From positions 1,798,001 through 1,862,000 of the forward strand of contig CM125795.1 of assembly GCA_052171275.1 (NCBI GenBank): a DNA stretch of 64,000 nucleotides, read 5' to 3'. Positions 21,318-31,795 of the stretch are shown here, in pieces. Source of the stretch: Arsenophonus sp052171275. Lineage in GTDB: Bacteria; Pseudomonadota; Gammaproteobacteria; Enterobacterales; Enterobacteriaceae. Position 1 is the stretch's first letter. The number at the start of each line of letters is the position of its first letter. The position numbers and the translations under genes are program-made. The notes below the pieces were generated by a model, which did no database searches, was not told where the DNA came from, and saw only the letters and a list, made by a program, of their open reading frames with translations.

Positions 21318-23948
21318 TTATATTAAATGTAATTTAACCCAGTTTTCAACTGAAAATAATGCATTATGAAGAGCTGCTATATTATAACCACCAGCCTCTG
21401 CTATCTCAGCTCTACCACCTCCTTTCCCATCTATTTGTTTTGCAATAAATATTATTAAATCATTAGCTTTTATTTTAACAGTTAAATTATTAGTTATACC
21501 AACTATTAGATTAACTCTATTATTACTTGTAGTAGAAAGCACAATAATTGCTGATTTTAATTGATTTTTTAAATTATCAACTATAACGCGTAGTTCTTTA
21601 AAATCAATATTATTTAACTGAGTAACCAATAGATTAACTCCATTAATTTTTTTAACTTGTTTACTTAAAAAAATACTCTCTTTAACAGCTTGCTGTTCTT
21701 TTAATTGGTTTAGTGATTTCTCTAATAACTTGATTTTATCTAATGTTATTTTAATTTTTTCGATTAAATTATTAGTATTAGTTTTCATTAATCGAGAAAT
21801 TTCTGTTAATATATTAGTTTGCTGATAAACACTATTAATAGCAGTTTGTCCTGTTATTGCTTCAATCCTACGAATTCTAGATGATGTACCTGATTCATTG
21901 ATAATGCGAAATAATCCTATATCACCAGTTCGATTTACATGAGTGCCACCACATAACTCGATAGAAAAATCACCAATATTAACAACACGTACATTTTTAT
22001 CGTATTTTCCATCAAAAAGCGCAATTGCATTTTTTTTTGCTATTTCTAAATCAATTAATTTCGTTGTAATAAGATTGTTTTTACGAATTTGATAATTTAT
22101 TATATCTTCAATTTTAGTTATTTGCATATGTGTTATTTGCTTAAAATGAAAAAAATCGAAACGTAAATGCCTTTCATTTATTAATGATCCCTTTTGAATT
22201 ACATGGCTTCCTAATACATCACGTAAAGCTGTATGTAATAAATGAGTAGCAGAATGATTAAGACTAATAGCATTGCGGCGTTGAATATCAATTCTTGCAT
22301 TAATTAAACTATTTATTGATATATGATTATTAATTACCTTACCAATATGAGCAATTGCTTTATCATATTTTTTTGTGTCAAAAACAGCAAATTGACAATA
22401 GTTATTACTAAGTATCCCGCTATCACCAACTTGACCACCAGATTCAGCATAAAAAGTAGTTTTATCAAGTATAACAATCCCTTCTTCATTTTCTTTTAAT
22501 ATTTTAACAGGCTTACCATGATGAAAAATAGCTATTACCATAGCTTGTTGTTCATTATTTTCGTAACCTAAAAAATCACTATAATTTTCTATTTTAATAA
22601 TATTATTATAATTAATCGAAAATTTACTAAGATTTCTAGCTTGATACCTTTGCTGCATTATTTTAGTATTAAAACTTAACTTATCTACTTTAATATTACG
22701 CTCATGACAAATATCAACAGTTAAATCGAGTGGAAAACCATAAGTATCATATAAACGAAATGCTATTTCGCCAGATAATACGTTTCCTTGTAATTTCTCT
22801 AATTCATCATTTAGTAGATGTAATCCATGTTTCAAACTGTGAATAAACTGTTCTTCTTCATTTTTTAATGTTTCTTCAATTATTATTTGTTGGACTTTTA
22901 ATTCATCAGCTACATCACCCATTACTTGAATCAGTGGTGCGACTAATTTATGTAAAAATATCTCTTTAACTCCCAAAATATGTCCATGACGAACTGCTCG
23001 ACGAATAATACGACGCAATACATAACCTCGGCCATAATTAGTAGGAAATACACCATTACCAATAAGAAAAACACTCGATCTAATATGATCAGCAATAACT
23101 CTTAATGAATTACTATTTAGATTCGATAAATCAAACATTTTAATAATAGAATCAATTAATTGTTTAAATAAATCAATTTCATAATTTGAATTAACCTGTT
23201 GTAATACAGATGTAATACGTTCAAGTCCCATACCTGTATCAATAGAAGTAGTTTTAAGTGCTTTTAAATTTCCATCTGAGTCACGGTTGAATTGAATAAA
23301 AACAATATTCCATAATTCAATATAACGATCATTATTTTTTTTGGACAAACTTAGTGATCCTTCGAGGATATGTTCACCATAATCATAAAAAATTTCAGTA
23401 CATGTACCACATGGTCCAGTATTTCCCATTTGCCAGAAGTTATCAGAAGCATATGGAGTTCCTTTATTATCACCTATTCGAATAATACGATTTGAGGAGA
23501 TACCAATAGTTTTTTTCCAAATATCATAAGTTTCTTCATCAGTGTAATAAACAGTTACTGAAAGCCTCTCTTTTGGTAAATTAAACCATTTCTTACTTGT
23601 CAATAGTTCCCATGCGTATTTAATTGCATCCTGTTTAGAATAATCGCTAAAACTAAAGTTACCTAACATTTCAAAAAAAGTATGATGATGAGCACTATAA
23701 CCAACATTTTCTAAATCATTATGTTTACCACCAGCTCTAATGCAATGTTGTACAGTTGTTGCTCTAGAATAAGTTCTTTTATCTATTCCAAGAAATACAT
23801 CTTTAAATTGATTCATACCAGCATTAGTGAACAATAATGTTTGATCATTATTTGGTACTAACGAACTACTTGGTATAATTTTATGACCTTTATTATGAAA
23901 GAAATTTAGAAAAGCTTGACGGATCTCATTAGTGCTCTTAATACTCAT
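21318..23948 (-). CDS. alaS: alanyl-tRNA synthetase
   Basis: Charges tRNA-Ala and edits mischarged Ser/Gly. It has 876 codons, equal to E. coli. The catalytic domain has SSSLVPNNDQTLLFTNAGMN, HNDLENVG, HTFFEMLGNFSF and GMGLERI. The zinc-binding editing domain has HSATHLLH and CGGTH. The C-Ala domain ends with GKGGGRAEIAEAGG. One change in a conserved stretch is GNTGPCGTCTEI in place of GDTGPCGPCTEI. AAGG lies before the ATG. It is the sole partner in this window for tRNA-Ala (614-686), whose G-U identity pair can be checked there. Confidence 0.98.
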   Translation of the reverse strand: MSIKSTNEIRQAFLNFFHNKGHKIIPSSSLVPNNDQTLLFTNAGMNQFKDVFLGIDKRTYSRATTVQHCIRAGGKHNDLENVGYSAHHHTFFEMLGNFSFSDYSKQDAIKYAWELLTSKKWFNLPKERLSVTVYYTDEETYDIWKKTIGISSNRIIRIGDNKGTPYASDNFWQMGNTGPCGTCTEIFYDYGEHILEGSLSLSKKNNDRYIELWNIVFIQFNRDSDGNLKALKTTSIDTGMGLERITSVLQQVNSNYEIDLFKQLIDSIIKMFDLSNLNSNSLRVIADHIRSSVFLIGNGVFPTNYGRGYVLRRIIRRAVRHGHILGVKEIFLHKLVAPLIQVMGDVADELKVQQIIIEETLKNEEEQFIHSLKHGLHLLNDELEKLQGNVLSGEIAFRLYDTYGFPLDLTVDICHERNIKVDKLSFNTKIMQQRYQARNLSKFSINYNNIIKIENYSDFLGYENNEQQAMVIAIFHHGKPVKILKENEEGIVILDKTTFYAESGGQVGDSGILSNNYCQFAVFDTKKYDKAIAHIGKVINNHISINSLINARIDIQRRNAISLNHSATHLLHTALRDVLGSHVIQKGSLINERHLRFDFFHFKQITHMQITKIEDIINYQIRKNNLITTKLIDLEIAKKNAIALFDGKYDKNVRVVNIGDFSIELCGGTHVNRTGDIGLFRIINESGTSSRIRRIEAITGQTAINSVYQQTNILTEISRLMKTNTNNLIEKIKITLDKIKLLEKSLNQLKEQQAVKESIFLSKQVKKINGVNLLVTQLNNIDFKELRVIVDNLKNQLKSAIIVLSTTSNNRVNLIVGITNNLTVKIKANDLIIFIAKQIDGKGGGRAEIAEAGGYNIAALHNALFSVENWVKLHLI

Positions 23949-24699
23949 AATTACCTTAAAATCAAACTAGAAAACAGATTTATGATTATGAATCATAAAT
24001 ATATTTTATAATTAATTAAATTATCCACTATGACACATTTTAACTATAAAGCTAATAAATCATTAAATTATTTTATAATTAATCTATGATAATGATATAT
24101 TAATTAATTTACATATATCAATATATCTCTAAAATCTTCTAAATTTTAATGTATTTTATATACAAACATAGTATTTAATTAAAATAACAATAATTATTTT
24201 TTAATTTAATTAAAACCGATTTAACTATTATGTAATAATACTTAAAAAGGACTATAGTAATAAAGTATTTTAGTTAATCTATTTTAATCCTATTACTATA
24301 TACAAATAAAATTTAAAAAATTTTATTTGTATATAGTAAATTGAAAAAATATTTTTTATAAATAATTATAGTCACAGTAGTTAATCTCACTTTATCTAGT
24401 TTATATTATATAGGTTTTAATTATCAACTAAATAAAGTTAAAACTATTAATTAAAATTAACATATAAATTAATCAAAAAATATACTTAAATATATTAAAC
24501 GTAGTAACAATTATTACTTATTGCATTATACAAAAAATTTTTTTGTAAAAAATTTTGATTGATTGATTGTCAATTTTCTATTATAAATTTTAAGATTTAT
24601 ATTATAATCATGTATTATAAATCACAATTAAATCTTATTTAAAATAAATAATTAATTTATATAATAACTAAAAGATTATATCTATATAAAAAATATATC
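23949..24699. other. gene-free region upstream of alaS (recX position)
   Basis: In enterics recX and recA precede alaS. No intact recX frame is present here and I could not align one by eye. The only structured element is the long hairpin at 24293-24339. Confidence 0.5.
24293..24339. repeat. perfect hairpin, 22-bp arms, 3-nt loop
   Basis: The arms are exact reverse complements (TTACTATATACAAATAAAA plus TTT, read toward the loop), separated by AAA. Far longer than an intrinsic terminator stem, without G+C clamp or T-run, and about 350 bases from the alaS start. Function unknown. Confidence 0.85.
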
Positions 24700-25785
24700 C
24701 AATAAATTTAATAACTTTTATTTAATTAATTTAAAATTTTTTCCAGAATTATTTTTTTACTTATATCTTTTTTTTAAAAAATTAAAAGATAAACTATTAA
24801 AAATTCAATAACATTATTAATAGAGTAATAGTCTATAAAATTTTTAATCTAATTTAATATGAGATACTAAATTTTATTTTAAAGAAAATATCATATTTAT
24901 TTTTTTAACTAATTTTTCATTATTATAATTTTTTATCAAATACATATTTTAATTAATTTATTTTCAAATAAAAATAAATGGAGTTTAATAAAAATATTAA
25001 ATTTTTTTATAAAATTTAGAATTTTTTTCTTTAAAAAATTATTTTCTTTTATTATTTTAACGTAACTTTAATTTTAATAAACTTATTAATTTCTTTTTAA
25101 TAAAAATAAATACATAAAGTATTAAAATAAAACATACTTAAAGTATGAAATTTTTATAGACTTAAACTTTTCTTTATTTCAAAAATATAATTCATTTAAT
25201 TATTATTTTAGTTTTTAATCATACATGTGGTTAATATATAAATTAATCAATGTATTATATTTTCAAAATTTTCAAAGTGATTTGTGCATTAATTAATTCT
25301 TCATATAAAAATTACTTAAAATATAAAAATCATTCTTTGTCTCATCTTTTTATATTAAAATCTAAAATAAAATAGCTTAAAATATTATTCAAATTATCCA
25401 TTTAATAATAAAATAAATAAAATTTATTAATATTCTTTATATAAAATTAATACTAAACTATATAAATTGATTATTAATTTATTTTTTCTTAATAAAAATT
25501 TTTTTATAAAGTGTAAATTTTATATATCTTAATAGAATTAGTTTTATTTATCATCAAGAGTTTTTTGTTTTTTAAAGTTTATTAATAAATATATAAATGA
25601 AAAATATTTATATATTTTTTTAAATTTATCACTTGAAGATGTTTCATAAATTTTATAAAAAATTATTATTTTTATATAAATAAACTTCACTTAATTGCTT
25701 GATAAATAAAATTTATTTCGTATTACTTGAAATCCAAATTACAATTTATAATTTTTTTTATTTTTTTGATTAAGTAGATTGCCAT
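24700..25785 (-). pseudogene. recA: possible recA remnant (weak)
   Basis: The position (upstream of alaS, same strand) is where enterics keep recA, and there is certainly no intact recA. Weak traces on the minus strand: an ATG at 25785 starts M-A-I and is lysine-rich (RecA starts MAIDENKQK). Pieces such as YETSSSDK (VETISTGS), EELINAQITLK (EEGEIGDSHMGL region) and LIYI (LIFI) follow in order. Spacing between these pieces departs from RecA by about 9 to 13 codons, so chance matches in A+T-rich DNA are possible. Limits are estimates. Confidence 0.3.
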
Positions 25786-26677
25786 TGATTAGCTATAGTA
25801 AAAAATATATTTTTACGATTGCTTTTTATATGTTATGTGGAGCATTAAACTACATTAATTGATTATAAATAAAATTATTATAAATGAATTAATGATATTT
25901 ATTTTATTATAAATATAGAATCAAATTAATTAAACTATGGTTATAAAATAGTACATAATATTTTATTATATTAATATTTTTCTTAAGCATAAAATACTAT
26001 AGATAATAAAACGAATAATAATCAATATATATTATATTATATATTAATAAATTTATTTACTAATAAATACTATAATAAAAATAAAATAATTAAATATAGT
26101 TCAAATCAATTAAAAAATTAGCTTAATAATTTTTTATAAATTAAATTTGAATGTTAAAAATAAAAAATATTATTAATTTATTATTAATCTTCAGTTATAA
26201 TTTTAACTTTATTTAAATTTTTATTTAAATAATAATAAAATATAATTATAAATAGATTTAATATAATAAGTAAGTGCGAATTAATGAATACTCTAAAAAA
26301 ACCATTTAATAAATAATCACTTATTTTTTTCAAAATGAAATAATTATAAAAATTTTATAATAAAGAATTTTCTTTAACTAATATTATTAATTGGATATTA
26401 ACATAATTTATATTTAAAATACCTGATTAATGATATTATTGCTATAATAATAGTAGTTATTTTCCAAAATAATTGAACTTGAGTAATTTTACTACATTTT
26501 TATTATTTTTTAAAGCTAATGATTAATAAAATTAATATGTTTATACATCTTTTTTACCATTATTAATTTTTTTAAATATATTTAATTATTAGTTATTACT
26601 TTATATATAAATAAAAATCTTTTCTTTATTAAAGAATAAGATAACTAATAAATCATTGTATGTGATATAATCAATCA

Positions 26678-26709
26678 AACTTAAAAATAAATATATTTAT
26701 TTTTAAGTT
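26678..26709. repeat. perfect 32-bp palindrome
   Basis: Reads AACTTAAAAATAAATA followed directly by its reverse complement, with no loop. No neighbouring gene. A cruciform or hairpin former, or the product of a local template switch. Confidence 0.85.
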
Positions 26710-26999
26710 CAGAAATTTAACGCAAATTAAATACTTTATACTTTTTTATAATTTAATATTTTAATTTTTTAAAAATAAAATTAAAATAATTTAAAATAAA
26801 AATTCATTAATTTAGTATTTTTTTTATTTAATTTTCTTGATTATATTTTATGATAAAAAGTACTTTTAATTTACATAAACAAACTATTTTTCTTATAGAT
26901 TAATTTTTTAATGTTTTTTTGAAATAAGAAAAATCTTATTTTTTTATTTTTATACTTTTTATTTTTATAAAATTTTTATCATTGATAATGTGATTATGG

Positions 27000-27060
27000 T
27001 TATATTAATTTATTTTAATTTAATATTTCTCAAATATTAAATTAAAATAAATTAATATAA
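27000..27060. repeat. perfect hairpin, 29-bp arms, 3-nt loop
   Basis: Arms 27000-27028 and 27032-27060 are exact reverse complements around the loop CTC. This is the longest perfect inverted repeat I found. It is composed only of A and T apart from the loop. There is no gene within several kilobases, so a terminator role is unlikely. Confidence 0.9.
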
Positions 27061-30000
27061 AATTGAAAATGTTTCTGATTAAATCAGTAAAGATATCTTA
27101 AATAGATTACATAAATATTAATGTAAAAATCAAATTAGAACTCAATAATAGAATAAATAAAATAATATTTACTTGTAATAAAGTTGTAAATTAGCAGAAA
27201 TATTAACGATAATAAACTATATTAATATTTAAAAAGTATGAATTTCTGGATAAATATTTTCTAATGAAAGATATACTATGATAATAGTATGAATATTAAA
27301 TATTTAATATCTAAAATATAAACCAATTAGAATATAATTCTATTTATGAAGTAAAAAATATATAAAATAATTTATTAATATTGAATATGATTGTATAAAT
27401 ATTCAATATTCTTGTTGTTATAGATAGTTTCAATTAAATATAATTTAATGATTTATATGATTTAAATCATGTAAAGCTTTTATGAATAAATTGATTCATT
27501 TAAGCTTCTCATCATTAATATTATTACATGTATAAATTGTTTAAAAATAATATTTATTATTATAGATGATTATATTATTATATATTTTTAAATAAAAATA
27601 TAATTATTCTATTAATAATACAAAATAAAATAAAAAAAATAAAATATTAAAATTACATTCTATAAAAACAAAGAGAATTTTTTACAATTAAACTAAATAA
27701 AACTCACATTTATAATTTATATATAAATGTAATTAAAAATATATAATGAGTAATTATTTAAATTTTATAAGATTTGTCATTATTACTTTTATTGTATTAA
27801 TAACAAGATTTTATCTTGTAGGTAATTATCTATATATTTTATTTTTATAAGTGAAGTTCTGAAGAATTAACGTATAACGAAACTATAATATATAAATTAT
27901 ATTTTTATTATAATTATAAAATTATCGATAAAGTGCTAAAAGTAATTTATTTATTATATTGGATACGGTGACATAAAATATAAATTATAAACTTAAAATG
28001 TTAATAATAAATTTTTCTTTCATAAAATATTTATTTTTTATCTTATCATATTTTTTAAATAAGTTGCTAAAGTTATATTTTTAAAATTATAAAAACAAGT
28101 CATTAACATATTATATATTAGATCTTAATATATCGTTTTATTTAAACATTATCTTTTTAGTATATATATATTTAATAATTAATATTAATTACTTTATTTA
28201 TTAATATTAATTATATAAATAATATTAACTATTTCTATAGTTATAAAATTAATTATAATAATAAAATTTAAAATTATTCCTAATAATAAAATAGTTTAAA
28301 ATATTATATTATAAATATATATTTAATATATAAAAATTTATAAAATGCGATATTTTAATATATTAAAACTGAAGATTGCGCGCTACGTAAAATTATTTAT
28401 ATATTTTATAGTTTTATTATTAAGAATTATCTTTCATTAGAAATGTTATCTACTTATTTTTTAACATTATATACCATTTATAAAAGTTAATAATGAATAT
28501 AAATATATTACTTAATCAAAACTATATGATAATTATTCCTATTTTCTAACATTTAGTAACAATATTAATTTGTTTATCTAAATTTGGTAATAAGTAATTA
28601 TTCTTAATTTAAATTTTAAATTGAATATTAGAAAATTAAAAAAGAATTTTTTATAAATATATCTTAATTTTTTATCATTTGTAATGATGTTTTAAATAAT
28701 TAAAACGTTATCCAAAAAAAGATTTTGATAATTAACTAATTAGTTTTAGTAAAGTTAATGACTAAAAAATCTTTTATGATTATTTTTCTATTATTATTTT
28801 TGAATATAAAACATAAAAATATAATATAAATACCATTATATTTTAATTTGATTGAATTTATTTTATTCAAGAGTTATTTTAGAAAGATGTCTGATTTTTT
28901 TATATCAGTGATATATTTTAAAATAAAAAATAAATTAAACTATATAAATAGTTTAATTTAAGATAAAATTAAAAAATTAACAATAGTACTTAAGTGATGT
29001 AAATATATAATAATTATCAATTTTAATAAAATTAAAAATAACTTTAATATCATATAAAATATGAACTTCATATGATTTTTTCTGTAATAATATTATTATA
29101 GAAAACATTAATAAGTTATAACTTTTAATATAATATACATATACATATATATTATAAATTATCATGATCATTTATAATATATATGTAAAAAACTGTAAAT
29201 AGGTGAAAATAACATCTAGATCACTTATAAAGTGTAAATTATTGGTATAATATATCGTTTTTTAAAATTGAGAATTGTCATAAAAAATATTTTTTTATAA
29301 TTATATTTTTAATAAGTAACTGAATTTCTATAACGTTATTTTATATATTATATTTAAAAAATAAAATATTATTAGTTATTATTTTTTAATTGATTTTAAA
29401 TTAAAAACAGATTAAATAAAAATAATCATATTACATCAATATATAAATAGACATTTATATATTTTGATGTAATTACATTAATATTTAGTATTAATAAATA
29501 TTATTTAATCTTTAAATTCTAATTAAATAGAAAATATGTTGTCTATGAATAGACTTTATTTACAACAATTGCCTATTTTGTATTTTATTTATAAATTATA
29601 TATCAGAAATAGAATTAATTTTTTTTTGCAAGATTAGTATTATTAAAACAATTTTATAGCTAACTTCACATTTTATTTCTATTTTAAATATAGATATTAA
29701 AATATTAATTAATATAACTTTATTTTCTTAAACTACTATAAAATATAAAAAATGAGAAATAATTTATTATTTATAAAGTAAAATTATATTAATTTAAAAA
29801 CGGTAGATTAGTATTTATGTAGCAAATTTTTTATCAAAAAAATAAATATTATTAGAGAGAATATTAATTCTATAATTATAATGGATAAATTAATTTGAAT
29901 TAATATTGGCAATTATAGTTAGGATTTAATCCTATTAATATTTATTTTATCCAAACTAAAATTAATTGTATTACTTAAGATTTTTAAAGAAATATTATTA

Positions 30001-30292
30001 ATATGTAACACTTAAAGTTATCTATGATATAGATATAACGCATATAATAAATGATATTAATTATTATAATATTAATAATTATATATTATATATTTTCATA
30101 AAAATCAAGAATTCTTATTTTTTTGAAAGTATTTTTCTTCTATTTTATGTAAAATTATTTTTTATAATAAAAAGCAAGTTATCTAAATAGATAAAAATTT
30201 TTTATTAAGTAACGATAATATTGCTTTATATAACTAATCTAATTTTATCAATTTTATTGATAAATTGATAAATCATTTTATTTTAAAAATAG

Positions 30293-30320
30293 AAAATATT
30301 AATTATATAATTAATATTTT
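30293..30320. repeat. perfect 28-bp palindrome
   Basis: AAAATATTAATTAT followed by its exact reverse complement. It lies about 520 bases downstream of the alx pseudogene and is followed by a second small stem (ATAAAAATCA / TGATTTTTAT) at about 30321-30341. Confidence 0.8.
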
Positions 30321-30840
30321 TATAAAAATCAATGATTTTTATAAAAATATGGGATCAAAATTGTTTTTTTGAATCCTCTTTTTAGTAATTAATTAAAGAT
30401 ATAACATATCTATTTATTATCTTTATATTAAAACATTATACATAGTAGTAATAAATAAATTATTAAAATAATTAACATTCAATTGTAAATTAATATTTTA
30501 AATAATATATTAAAAGTAATATTAATAATTAAATCCGCCTAATTTTTATAGCTAATTTTTTTTCTTATGCAAAATAATTAATATAAAATAATAAATTAAC
30601 ATATTTTTATTATTAATATACAATAAAAATATAATTATAAATGTTTTTAAATTATAATTAAATAAAATATTTTATAATTTGATAAAAATTTTATATAAAT
30701 ATATAAAATTTTTATATTGTTAAATTAGTTTAAATAATTTATTTAACTGATAAATAATATAACAATATTCTGTTTATTATTATATTAAATATAAAAAACA
30801 TATCTATTATAATTATATCCTATTAATTATTAATTAATAA

Positions 30841-31795
30841 TTAAATATGTTTTTTATATTTATTCATAATACAGTTGAATAACATTGTTATTGGTAATGT
30901 ACCAGCAATAATACTAAATGATATAATAGTTGGAATATAAAATATATTAATTAATAAAATTTTTATACTAATAAAAATTAAAATCATAGATAGACCATAT
31001 TTTATCATAGAGAATTTTTCAATTATGCCTGATAAAAGAAAATACATCGAACGCAATCCAATGATTGAAAATAAATTCGAAGTTAATATAATAAAAAGAT
31101 TCATTGTTATTGAAAACACAGCAGGAATGCTATTTAAAGCAAATATAATGTCACTAATCTCAATTAAAATTAATACCAGAATTAATGGAGTAACAAATAA
31201 TACACCTTGTTGACGAATAAAAACATTCACCATATAAAGTATTTGTCATTTGTAAATAAGAACTGATATATTTTATTAATGGTTTTTTATCAATCGATTG
31301 ATCATATTCTTTAATAAAAAAACATTTTTATAGCGTTAAATAACATAAAAATAGCAAAAAGATATACAATCCAAATAAACCGCGAAACTAACCAACCACC
31401 TATAAAAATCATGATAGTACGTAATACTATTGCACTTAAAACACCATAAATAAGGACTCGATGTTATAATTTTATCGGGATTGAAAAATAATTAAATAAC
31501 ATTAACCAAACAAATATATTATCAATAGCTAATATTTTTTCTAAAAAATAACTAGTTAAAAAATCGATTATTTGTTTATTAGCCATATCTATGTTAGCTG
31601 TATGTTTGAAATAACACCATAAACCTAAAGCAAATAATAATGACAAAGTAACCTAAATTACACTCCATAAAATTGCTTGTTTTATTGTTATTTCTTTTCC
31701 TTTATACTTATTATGGAAAAAATATCGATAAATATCATTATCATGATAATTACAATAAAGATTATCCATAATAAAGAAGTACTAACGGAATACAT
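30841..31795 (-). pseudogene. alx: alx (TerC-family membrane protein) pseudogene
   Basis: Alx is a multi-pass inner-membrane TerC-family protein linked to alkaline pH and manganese in E. coli. Nearly the whole gene can be read in pieces. AGGAG and ATG at 31795 give MYSVSTSLLW (MNTVGTPLLW), then GKEITIKQAILWSVI-stop. FLEKILAIDNIFVWLMLFNY (31,464-31,646) comes next, then HRVLIYGVLSAIVLRTIMIF in another frame. The last part, 30,841-31,233, has TPLILVLILIEISDIIFALN and TSNLFSIIGLRSMYFLLSG. Stops and frameshifts occur between the pieces, one from W to TAG. The last piece also carries Asn in place of the Asp of the family's FAVDSIPA. Broken, but recent enough to be read along its length. Confidence 0.92.

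Larger units (their letters stand above)
25786..30840. other. 5-kb gene-free region with long hairpins
   Basis: No intact gene is recognised on either strand; short frames here are A+T-rich chance translations. It contains three long perfect inverted repeats, listed separately. A small G+C cluster (GAAGATTGCGCGCTACGTAA, 28371-28390) stands out in a near-pure A+T stretch and may be the last trace of a gene. Confidence 0.6.

Noticed and set aside
28977..29171. 64-codon minus-strand frame
   Set aside because: Tyr/Ile-rich translation of TATA repeats with no ribosome binding site or recognisable motif.
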